Made by a program: the position numbers and the translations under genes. The notes beneath the pieces were generated by a model that did not search any database, was not told where the DNA came from, and was given only the letters and a program-made list of their open reading frames with translations. From assembly GCA_905147135.1 (NCBI GenBank), contig LR990060.1, positions 13,470,001-13,534,000 on the forward strand: DNA of 64,000 nt. Reading direction: 5' to 3'. Source of the stretch: Blastobasis lacticolella. Its lineage: Eukaryota; Arthropoda; Insecta; Lepidoptera; Blastobasidae. This document shows positions 21,706-31,600 of this stretch, in pieces. Each line of letters begins with the position of its first letter. Position 1 is the first letter of the stretch.

Positions 21706-22221
21706 AGTAAACAAAATATATCTAGGATACTTATATCTTGAAGTAGGTAGGTGTGGTGTCAGGAGGTGATGGCAATTGGGAATCCAGAGCTCCTTTCATC
21801 ATTGGAAGAGAATATTGCAGCTGTAAAGTGATTCGACTTCCTATGGTAGGGCCCCGAAACGGGATTTTCATGAGAATGGGCAACCCCGGCCGAAGGAAAT
21901 CCGAAATAAATTTTTCGGAAAACTTCTCTTCATATTTTTCGCATTGTGCGCCCAGAAATGGAAGCTTATTGTTTAATTTTTGCGGTTTTTTTTTCTCATT
22001 TCCTAAACGCGCGCGTGTTTTGTTTAGTTATGCGGAATACGATTTGATTTGTTTCGATTGTTGGCAGGTATTCGTCAATGGGAATGTATATATAATAGGT
22101 AGGTAGGTAGGTATATGTTTATTGTATTTTTTATAAATAGTAATTGTATTTATAGTATTCAATTTAATTTAATCTTTTTTTTTTCACTTATGTCAATGTT
22201 GTCCTGTTAGCACCTACTTAA
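21706..22221. other. No gene recognised
   Basis: A 117-codon plus-strand frame (21753-22106) has no recognisable domain and a low-complexity C-terminal half. A small TAGG tandem repeat lies at 22098-22113. Not supported as a gene. Confidence 0.3.
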
Positions 22222-22335
22222 TCACTCTCTGCATGGTCTGCTGGTTGACTGTTAGACAAAGCCTCAATGGCTTTAAGTCCGCCAATTGCTGTAATTTGTG
22301 CAATAACGTTTTTAAATAAATAAATAAATAAATGG
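22222..22335 (+). repeat. CR1-like LINE 3' UTR with (AAAT)n tail
   Basis: ATGGCTTTAAGTCCGCCAAT and TTTTTAAATAAATAAATAAA. The same 3' end follows a W-N-E-I-P C-terminus at 57689-58115, and a fragment is at 38705-38765. Confidence 0.65.
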
Positions 22336-23341
22336 GTAATGTGGGTATGTGGTTTTCCAAAACAAAATGTCCTCATAGTAAAAATGTCCATAAAGTTGAA
22401 CATTGAAATTATCCACTATGCTCTACTGCTGTACCTACTAATAGAGCTTCTGGGCTTACATGCCAAATTTCATCAAAATACGTTTAGTAATTTTTGCGTT
22501 AAAGAGTTACATGGACCACCTCGTTTCCTGCTCGACGTGTCCGAAAACGTGCACAATGGAGGACTTATTCGAGGCCAGTCCGAACGCTGTATGCGTCGCC
22601 GAATACTGGGCGAATAAAGTGTAAGTCAGAGTTCAGTCCATCGACTCGATAAGAAGAATAAATAACAAACATCCATCCTTACAAACTTGCGAATTTATAG
22701 ATACAGCAGGATCATAGAGTTACTATACTGGTATACTCTCTTTGAGCAGGATAGACTTTCTCCTTAAGTAAGGTTTTTTTTGTTTATTATAGGTAAAAAA
22801 CTTACTTACTTCGCCATTGGTCCATATCCTGCGCCATTTTTTCCCAATTCCTTATCGTTATCGTTAGGTAAATAAAATAACTAATGTTTTTATTCAATAA
22901 ATGTTTATTCACGGAAAAAATCTAACAATTTAAACAAGGGAATACTTTAAGAACTGGTAAAAAACGAGTAAAATAAATCCTCAAAAAATGACAAACCAAA
23001 AAAATACTAGACTAAGAAAGAAACATGTGCCCACTCATCTACATAGTTAAACATTAGCATACTTACTATGTTGGTATAATAGATTCTCCACGATCCTCAT
23101 TCCAACCCGTCGTCGTAGTAGCATACGAATAGTCTCATCGTGGACCTTCGTTCCGTCCGTACTGTTATCCTTTCCCTTTTTCGGGTAAATAATAATAATA
23201 TATAGTTAGGTATTTAGGCGGCCAACGATCCCTATACATTCTAGAGGCACAATTAGAGAGGAAAGTTTTGCAGGAGGCTATGTTTCAATAGCGTTGTGAC
23301 TATCAAAAGCTAAAATATATAATCATCTTAAAATAAATAAT
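22336..23341. other. No gene recognised; traces of dispersed repeats
   Basis: A short fragment resembling CCGTTCAGTAATTTTTGCGT lies near 22480-22500 and recurs at 42900 and 43560. The remainder is AT-rich with no supported gene. Confidence 0.35.
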
Positions 23342-23578
23342 CGTGGACAAATTCACACAGCGCCATCTAGCCCCAAACTAAGCAAAGCTTGTGCTATGGG
23401 TGCTAGGTAACTGGTGTACTACTTATATACTTTTTTAAATACATACTTATTATACATAGAACACCCAGAACCGTAACAAAAATTAAAATTCATCATTAAA
23501 ATTTCTGCCCGGCCGGGAATCGAACCCGGGACCTCTTGCGTGGCTGACTGGCATGTTGACCACTGAACCACGCAGATC
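23342..23578 (-). repeat. tRNA-Gly-derived SINE, full length
   Basis: Tail CACAGCGCCATCTAGCCCC through the head, ending ACCACTGAACCACGCAGATC. The B box is exact on the minus strand (GGTTCGATTCC), and the anticodon-like segment is degraded to CAGCCACGC. Confidence 0.8.
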
Positions 23579-23851
23579 TTAGCGTTGATGTCAGTTGTGC
23601 TCTCGAGCACGAGGGCCCGGGGTCCTAGGATTTGGCAGATCACATAATTACAGTAGAGCGACTGCCGTCTGACCTCCGTGACCCTGTTATAAGGGAAACC
23701 TGACCAGATTGGATCATGGAAACACATTTAGTCGCCTGCAGGTTTCATCACGATGTTGTCCCACACCGCAAGCGCATCGGTAAGCATTCAACTAATGATT
23801 CGAACCCGGTACCTCTCGCTTACGAGTTGGATACCTTTACCGACGCTCCTA
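23579..23851 (-). repeat. tRNA-derived SINE (family S2)
   Basis: Starts with the 3' end (GCGTTGATGTCAGTTGTGCT) and finishes with the head (CGAACCCGGTACCTCTCGCT, TACGAGTTGGATACCTTTAC). It sits directly against the Gly-SINE, so one inserted at the end of the other. Confidence 0.75.
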
Positions 23852-23961
23852 TTATTAAAAACTATCATTCTACTAATAAGTATTTTGTATGTTTGTTACT
23901 CCTTTATGCACATACTGATAAACGGATGTTGAAGAAACTTGGCAGTAATGTAGCTTATAGC

Positions 23962-24406
23962 TAGGGTTGCCAACCCTACTGTATAATATAGTATCCTACT
24001 ATAGGAGTATATTAGGAGTTTACCTACTATAAATTAAAAATTAAAATATAGTAGGCGAAATTTCTATATTTCATTAGTACCTACAACATTACCACTTACC
24101 GCAAAACGGAACGCGTTCATAAGATCCAAAAAAGAAAAAATTTCCTGATGCAAATCAAATATTGCAGAATGATCTTGAGTCTTGACATTTGTATGACGTG
24201 ACGTCAAACTCAAGGCAAATAAAACAAAACAGCTATAAATAAATAGCTCAATGTAGCAGAAAATATACATTTAAGAAATAATATGAATTCATTTTATTTT
24301 AAAAACCATTCATTATATTTTTGATTAAATTCCTACCTACTATATTTTTATGGCTTCTAAATCTGAAAATACTATATTTGGTCTAAAAAAAAAGTTGGCA
24401 ACTCTA
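23962..24406. mobile_element. hAT-type MITE, 445 bp, perfect 8-bp TSD
   Basis: Flanked by CTTATAGC at 23954-23961 and 24407-24414. The ends are TAGGGTTGCCAAC and GTTGGCAACTCTA. The 8-bp duplication and the AGGGTTGCCAAC-type ends are typical of hAT transposons. The interior is AT-rich with many CTACTATA-like words near both ends and no transposase, so it is non-autonomous. Confidence 0.8.
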
Positions 24407-24449
24407 CTTATAGCCTATTCTGGGCACATAGGCTATTAATAGGGGGAGA

Positions 24450-24625
24450 TCAAGGCCGCAAGGCTGCGTTGGCTTGTACACGTGGAGAGGATGGGAAAGT
24501 TCGCGCCTTAAGGAGAGAGTGGGTCGGCCGAGCGGAAGTTCTGGAAGACCTGCATTCACCAGTAATCCTCGATTCAGGTTCAGGCAGGTGGAGAAATCGG
24601 AGGCCTAGATCCACTTTGGGTCGCT
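24450..24625 (+). pseudogene. LINE ORF C-terminal fragment, RTE/Dong-like
   Basis: The forward frame reads IKAARLRWLVHVERMG before breaking, the R-L-R-W-x-x-H-x-x-R-M motif of the C-terminus of RTE/Dong-type ORFs. It is followed by TTTGGGTCGCTAAGTTAGCG and (AATA)n. A related piece at 24893-25085 reads DWQEMAQDRIRWRNRRPR (A-Q-D-R-x-x-W-R), and the two are separated by a SINE. Confidence 0.6.
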
Positions 24626-24653
24626 AAGTTAGCGTAGTAATAATAAATAAATA

Positions 24654-24893
24654 ATCGTGGACAAATTCACACAACGCCATCTAGCCCCAAAGTAAACAAA
24701 GCTTGTGTTATGGGTGCTAGATAACTGATAAACTACCTATATACTTTTAAATACATACTTATTTTACATAGAACACCCAGACCCGTAACAAAAATTAAAA
24801 ATCATCATTAAAATTTGTGCCCAGCTGGGAATCGAACCCAGGACCTCTTGCGTGGCTGACTGGCATGTTGACCACTGAACCACTCAGGTCGTC
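24654..24893 (-). repeat. tRNA-Gly-derived SINE, full length
   Basis: Tail ACACAACGCCATCTAGCCCC to the head (GACCACTGAACCACTCAGGT). The B box is intact on the minus strand. Confidence 0.8.
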
Positions 24894-25085
24894 AAATTTC
24901 TGAAAGACCTGCACGCACCAGGAATCCTCGATTGGCAGGAGATGGCGCAGGATAGGATAAGGTGGCGAAATCGGAGGCCAAGATCCACTTTCATTGCACG
25001 GTTCCAAATGACTGGGAGGCGTCCTAGTGTATCAGGACGTTTCCTGTGTGTGTTGACTGACCCAACACTTCTTGGGTTTACGCTG
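24894..25085 (+). pseudogene. LINE ORF C-terminal fragment, RTE/Dong-like
   Basis: The open stretch reads FLKDLHAPGILDWQEMAQDR then IRWRNRRPRSTF, matching the A-Q-D-R-x-x-W-R end of RTE/Dong-like ORFs. It is probably the continuation of the family seen at 24450 and is truncated at both ends. Confidence 0.5.
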
Positions 25086-25089
25086 GAAC

Positions 25090-25210
25090 ACCATAGTATG
25101 TATGTATTTAAAAAAAGTATATAAGTAGTATATCAGTTAGCTAGCACTCATAGTACAAGCTTTGCTTAGTTTGGGGCTAGATGGCGCTGTGTGAATTTGT
25201 CCACGATTTT
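25090..25210 (+). repeat. tRNA-Gly SINE tail
   Basis: AGCTTTGCTTAGTTTGGGGC and TAGATGGCGCTGTGTGAATT. Only the tail half is present. Confidence 0.65.
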
Positions 25211-25694
25211 TTATTTATTTATTGCGAAAACTATGTATGAGGCCCTATGGTCCTATGGCCCTTTTTCGGGCAATCCCACATGTTCACCGTCTTTCCCCCA
25301 GGTGACGTGGTATCTTTAGAAGATTTCCCCTCTTAATGAAAAGAAAAAAAAAGGCCAGGATTCACTTTGGGTCGCTGAGCCAGCGCAGTAAGTATACATA
25401 CATAGATACAGAAGGCGGGAAGCGACTTTATTTTATTCCATGTATAGTTGAAATATATATCCGGCTTCACCGAACCGGAATTAAAACAGCGGCCGCCCCA
25501 ATGACAGAGGAAAACTCATTTTGCCTCAAAACCCGGATTTAATTCGATTTTTATTAAAAAGGACTTGAAACTTTTCCAATCTGTCCGTCGGGAACAGGCG
25601 TGCAGTTTCCGTCACCCATTGATTAAATGGAATTTTCCACATAGGGTAGGTACGATAAATTGACGTTTGAGTGAGAGACAGTTAGAAAACCAAT

Positions 25695-27230
25695 ACGGCT
25701 AGCACAAGTTGCTCTCGTGCGCGATAAGCGAGACAAGGCTCGATATAGATAGAACTCGTCTAAGCTGAAATTACGCGCCCCATTATCGCATTAGAGGAAA
25801 GTAACCAAATATGGAATACCATTTTGTTTTTTGAATATAAAAAATAAACTATTCATAGTACGAAGTAAATTTTTTTATTAGATGAGAAGATATAATGTAC
25901 TGCAACACTTAGAGATACTCTTATGATTTTAATAACTATTTACAGTATCAAAAACCTAGTTAAATCAAAAAATGAAAAAGGTAGTCAAATATGGAATAGG
26001 TACCCCAAATATGGACCATAAGAAAAAACCTCAACAAATACTTAAAAATATGATGATATAATGTTTTGTAATACTTAATAACAGTCTCATAATTTACTAA
26101 ATTGGTTTAGTAGTTAGACTAGTTTAACTAGTTTTAAAAAATCATAAGACTTATACCTATTGCAAAAAAATTTAGATTTTTTTTTAATAAAAATAGGTAC
26201 ATATGAAATTGGACTCCCGGGTGGTCCTCGTATCTTGGGTTATCCGTCCTATCTAATATATAACATAGATAACATTTGGTGCAAATCGATTCACCTGGCT
26301 TAAATCTTAAAAAGAAGTATTTGCTGTTTGAAAAACACCTTTTCTTAAGGCTTTGTATGAAAAAAGCTGTTTACCAACCGCAAATCACAATAATAGTTTT
26401 TATGTTATACATCGATAAATTTTTGGATTTCGGATATTTTTCTTTATTTTTTGTGTTAGAAAGCATTCTGAAAAATAAATATGAACACATTAAAAGTATA
26501 CATTAAACCATCAATTTCGATTTTGACCCGAATATAGAATATTCCATAAGTGGACCCCAGTGCTTGTCCATATTTGGAAATTAATGACCTCAGAAATTAT
26601 TGCCAATATTCAAATAATTACAAAACAGAAACAAATAAACAGCCTGGAAATACAAGAACTAGTATATATGCAACCACATAAATATGCGAGTAGAACGTTA
26701 TCACTCTCTAAATAATAAGAAATACATCGTTTTTACGTCTATTAAAATGTTCTGAGCAGCAACCAAACAAAACGCACATGCCATGTCACCGGCCTTCGCC
26801 CTACTGACAAGATTGAGCCTATACACGTCTAATATAAGTATTCTGTATTGCGATTTAAATTATTATTTTCGAAGAAATAAAGGAATTCCATATTTGGACC
26901 CTATTCCATATTTGGTTACTTTCCTCTAACACACACAAGCAAATTTAAAATATGGACGCAATACATATACAAATGCCGTTGTAATTGGTCATTCAGTTGC
27001 CGGTGAGACTCAACGTAGGAGCACGCGTCGTTCGATTGGAGCAGTCGACGCTCCCACACAGATTAAGTGTATTTGCACTCACACATCGAAATCAACTAAT
27101 TAAGTAGTGGGGCGCGTCATTTCAGCTTAGACAAGCTCTACTGTAATCTCTTTTATCTTAGTATTGAGAGAAGGAGACAAACGCTCTCTCGCGGCGCGAG
27201 CTGTGTCGCGGACACACTTGTTATAGCCGT
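25695..27230. mobile_element. Outer long-TIR element, interrupted
   Basis: The left flank (ACGGCTAGCACAAGT ... GTCTAAGCTGAAATTACGCG) and the right flank (GGGGCGCGTCATTTCAGCTT ... CACTTGTTATAGCCGT) are imperfect inverted repeats of about 100 bp. Between them lies the TA-flanked element 25794-26926. Without that insertion the outer element would be about 400 bp. No clear target duplication was found. Confidence 0.45.
25794..26926. mobile_element. TA-flanked TIR element, 1.13 kb, with CArG motifs
   Basis: Perfect terminal inverted repeats of about 25 bp (GAGGAAAGTAACCAAATATG ...) flanked by TA at 25792-25793 and 26927-26928, as in Tc1/mariner/pogo-type elements. Five exact CC(A/T)6GG decamers occur at 25805, 26005, 26568, 26888 and 26906, two of them inside the TIRs. 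The longest internal frame (76 codons at 26276) shows no DDE transposase motif, so the element is non-autonomous. Confidence 0.75.
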
Positions 27231-27280
27231 GAAGCGGTGGATGGGCTACTATTTTCTAGGGTAGTAGGGTTACCCGTGTT

Positions 27281-27784
27281 GGCCGTGTGGTGTCCGGCAG
27301 AGTAGAATAGCACCAACCCCTTACACTCGCGGGTGTCATACAAGGCGACTAATTTCGAGGCAAAAGATCTGTAGCCGTATTCACAATGATTCGAAACCGT
27401 TTCCGAACGATTCGACACGAAACTCGTGAGCGGCGAATCTGTGTCGATCGATTCGAAAACTGTTATTCAGAATCGCGATAGATTCCACGGAAACTCTACT
27501 TTCTATAACATATGAAAATTTCATCAAAATTAACTGAAACCACAATTTTCTAAGAACTTTTGCGGGGTCCTTTGTCGATTCCGTCTCCGATTTCCGAGCC
27601 ATTGTGAATACGGCTACTGGAGTCTCCGAAGGCTGGACAATGAGCAACAGCGTTTTCCATTGTTATATTTATAACACTGCGATCTCCAACCCGCCTGCCA
27701 GGCGTGGAGATTGTGGCAATGAGCTTCTTTAGTGGGAGAGGCCCTAAGTCCTGCAGTGGACTGTTATGGGCTGTGATGATGAGG
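27281..27784 (+). repeat. (GAT)n-tailed retroposon, split by a MITE
   Basis: 5' part 27281-27370 begins GGCCGTGTGGTGTCCGGCAG. The 3' part resumes at 27618 with GGAGTCTCCGAAGGCTGG and ends TGTGATGATGAGG. The intervening 247 bp is absent from all other copies. A reverse 5' fragment of the same family lies at 27845-27877. Confidence 0.75.
27371..27617. mobile_element. 247-bp MITE nested in a retroposon
   Basis: The ends are GTAGCCGTATTCACAATG and its exact reverse complement, and weaker pairing continues to ~45 bp (TTCGA, CGATTCGACA). The empty site reads AAAAGATCTAGAGTCTCC in sister copies, so the boundaries are fixed to within 1-2 bp, with a T or CT duplication. The short frames across it are not coding. 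Confidence 0.8.
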
Positions 27785-28055
27785 GTTACCCGAAATCCTA
27801 AAATAAATGTGCGAAGTCCGACACGCACTTGCTTGTTTTTCTTTTTTATTATTCTACTCTGACGGACACCACACGGCAATATACGCCACCACAGTCACAT
27901 ATGACTTTTTTAACCATTAGATGACGTAAAAGTAATTGGAATTATTGTAACCATTTTACAGTAAAATTCATCATGCTTTTATGAAAAATATAATAATTTA
28001 CGATACCTACCCATTATTTATAAAAACATAAAAATACACCATCATCATCATTATT

Positions 28056-28175
28056 TGACGACCTGAATGGTTCAGTGCCGGTCTGCCACGCAGGGGTCTC
28101 GGGTTTGATTCCGGTCGAGCAGCAATTGAACTGATGAATTTTAATTTCTGTTACGGGTCTGGGTGTTATATTCGA
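28056..28175 (+). repeat. tRNA-Gly-derived SINE, head part
   Basis: TTGACGACCTGAATGGTTCA, GGTCTGCCACGCAGGGGTCT and TTTCTGTTACGGGTCTGGGT. The tail is missing, and there are deletions in the head. Confidence 0.65.
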
Positions 28176-28460
28176 ATCGCTTTTATTGAATAGGTTTTAA
28201 ATATATATAGTTTTGTTAAATTTAGATATACAAATGTAACTTGCTCCATGAGTTTTGTATTATGAGTATTGTGATGTCAAAATAAATAATGTCTATGTCT
28301 ATGTCTATGTCTATGTAATAAGTATGTATTTGAATTATTTATAGTTTGACAGCTGTCAAACAGGTTGGACATTGTCTCATATTTATTTTATTTAAATTAT
28401 TAATTTACCATAATTTTACATTTAAATCAACTCTATTATTAATTATTATTAAAAATTTGA

Positions 28461-28465
28461 CTTAT
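28461..28465. repeat. Target-site duplication, left (CTTAT)
   Basis: CTTAT immediately precedes the 5' LTR and is repeated exactly at 32951-32955 after the 3' LTR. Confidence 0.9.
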
Positions 28466-28636
28466 TGTTGTATGATGTATCCGAACAGCATAGCATCCCT
28501 AAGCAAATATCCGAACGTGTGTTTCGCGCGGGTTGGGGGTTTGACAGCTGTCTGCTTTGGAGGTTATTCAGTAAATGCCTGTTTCACGATGTCATGTGGT
28601 TTTCTTTAATACTGATAAAATATACACAATATTACA
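28466..28636 (+). mobile_element. 5' LTR, 171 bp
   Basis: Starts TGTTG and ends TTACA. By eye it is identical over its full length to 32780-32950. LTR identity implies a recent insertion with little time for divergence. It contains CAGT-type initiator sequence but no clear TATA box. Confidence 0.95.
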
Positions 28637-28654
28637 TGGTGGCAGCGGTAAATC
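28637..28654 (+). promoter_or_regulatory. Primer binding site
   Basis: TGGTGGCAGCGGTAAATC begins with the TGG expected opposite a tRNA CCA end and abuts the LTR with no spacer. I could not assign the tRNA with confidence. Confidence 0.7.
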
Positions 28655-28657
28655 GGA

Positions 28658-31600
28658 ATGGATAAAGGAAAAATCAGTGTGAAAAGTATACCGGAAAAGA
28701 AAATGGAGGAAAAAGGCTTTCAGATTGGATTGCCCGGGCCGTACTCTTTTATCCCGGAAGAGTGGCCGAAGTATAAATCAAGGTTTGTAAGATACATGAG
28801 TCTTACAGGTAACGAAAAGCGCAGCGATAGCGATAAAATAAACTGCTTGATGTACGCTATGGGGGAGAAGGCCGAGGATATCGTTCTTCAGTTTGATAAA
28901 AACTTAACCTATGAGCAGTTGCTGAAGAATTTCGATGATTTTTTTGCACCCAAGAGAAATGTTATTTACCAACGCTTTAAATTTAATTCGCGCGTTCAAG
29001 GAGAGAGTGAAAAATTTGACGAATTTTTGACAGATCTATATAGACTTGCTGAGCATTGTGATTATGGTCCATTGAAAGAAGAGTTGATAAGAGATCGAAT
29101 TACTATCGGTATAAAAGACAAAAAAACGAGTGAGAGATTACTGTTACATAGCAAACTAACCCTAGAAGAGGCGATGGTACTCTGCAAACAAGCAGAAATA
29201 CAATATGAAGAGAATAAATTAATTCAAAATATTGGAGAGCATGAAACAGTAATAAATAGACTCAAGAGTGCTACAGGAGGGAAATGTTGGTTTTGTGGAA
29301 AGGAGCGACACCCACGAGAAAAATGTCCAGCCAGTCGAGCAACGTGTCACAAATGCAAACGCACCGGCCACTTTGCTAAACTGTGTCGTTCCAGAGCAGC
29401 TAGTATGAGGATGGTAGAAACAGAAGAAGAAGAATATAAAGTCAGTATGATAGGTGATCTTAGGAAGTATCAAATTAAGGTAAAGATTTATTGCAGTGAT
29501 GAATTTTTTAATGAAATTCCATTTTTAATTGATACAGGAGCAGATGTAAGTGCAATACCTCATGAGATGTTACGGGGGAAGTCTCCACTGCTGAAATGTA
29601 GGGATAGAGTAAAGGGTCCAGATGGAACCAGGTTAAATGTTGCAGGTACTGTAAATTTAAAGTTAATTTATAGGACTAACACTTATGAAGGTAAAGTTTA
29701 TGTAATAAAAGGGCTTAAAATGCCAATTTTAGGGTGTCCTGCCATTGACGCACTTAATCTCATAAGTATTTGCTCTGTAGAAACATCAAGTACAACCGAT
29801 AGTTGTACACCATGTTCAGTATGGGTAGAAAAAGAGTTCCCTAAGATATTTAATGAATTAGGAGTATTTAAAGATGAATTTCACATTAAGTTAATAAACA
29901 ACCCAAAGCCTTTTGTACAGGCTTCTCCAAGGAATGTATCTATTCCTTTGTTACCTAAAGTAAAAGAGGAATTGCAAAGATTGGAAAATCTTGGAATTAT
30001 AAGCGCTATTGAGGAACCTACAGATTTTGTATCACCTATTGTAGTAGTGGTTAAAGGAGACAAAGTTAGAATATGTGGGGATTATACGAAGTTAAATGGA
30101 AATATTTTACGTCCAATTTACCCCATTCCTAAGGTAGAAAATACATTGGCTAGATTGCAAGGAGCAAAATATTTTTCTAAGATTGACGCTACTTCTGGGT
30201 TTCATCAGATAAAGTTGGATGAAGATTCCAAATTATTAACTACAATAATTACACCTTTTGGGAGATATGTATACAACCGGTTACCATTTGGGCTGAACTG
30301 CTCACCTGATTATTTCAGCATGAAATTCTCAAGTCTATTCAAGGACATTCCAGTTGCCATACATATGGATGATATACTAATTTATGCACCTAGTAGGGAA
30401 GAACATGATAAATTACTTAGGGAAGTACTTACAAGGCTCACAAGGGAAGGAATTACTATTAACAAAAGTAAATGTGTGTTCAATGTCAGAGAAATTTGTT
30501 ATTTGGGTCATATTATTAATGAACATGGAATTAAAGTGGATCCTAATAGAGTTAAAGTCATTAGTGAATTTAGGGCACCTACTAACAAAAAAGAGTTGTT
30601 ACAGTTTCTCGGGATGGTCAATTTTGCAGGTAGATTTATTCCCAATAAATCACATATTTTGGCACCGCTACATATGTTGCTAAAAAGTGATCATATGTTT
30701 TTCTGGGGTCCGGCTCAAAGGACAGCTTTTCAGCATATCAAAGAGAAATTAATGCTAGCTCCAATATTGGCACACTACAACCCTTGGGGAAAAATATCTA
30801 TTTCAGCAGATAGCAGTTCTTATGGGCTAGGAGCTGCACTAATGCAGGAGGATGATAAGGGGTACAGGGGTGTAGTGGCTTATGCTAGTAGAACTCTTTC
30901 AGACACTGAAAAACATTATGCCCAGATAGAAAAGGAATGTCTTGCTTTGGTCTGGGCAGTGGAGAAATTTCATGATTATGTAGAAGGTATTCACATACAG
31001 TTAGAAACTGACCATAAGCCTTTACTGCAAATTCTGCAGACCAAACCTTTAGACAACCTCAGTCCGAGGTTGTTAAGGTTTCGACTCAGATTGATGAGGT
31101 TTGATTATGAGGTAAAATATACACCGGGGAAAGACTTAACGGTGGCTGACACCTTATCCAGACAATCTTTACTAAATGAAAAAGATCTGAGCAAACAAGA
31201 CCAAGAATTTAATTTAAAAATGTGTATTAGTGAAACTATTTCAATGGAATCAGATTTTAGAGCAATTATAGAGGAGCAAAATATGGACCTAATGTGCACG
31301 AAACTAAAAGAATATACTGTTCAGGGCTGGCCGAGAAAAAATAAGTTAGGTGATCTTAAAAACTATTATCAGTACAGACATCACTTCTCAATTGAATCGA
31401 ATTTGCTTTTATATGATTGTAGGATTGTTATACCAATCAGTATGCAAACCACTATTTTAAATAGAATACATGAAGGTCACCTAGGAATTACGAGATGTAG
31501 GGAACGGGCAAAACAATCTGTTTGGTGGATAGGTTTGTCTAAGCAGATTGAGGAAAAGGTAAAGACGTGTTTAAAGTGCATACAGATGCATAAAAATACA

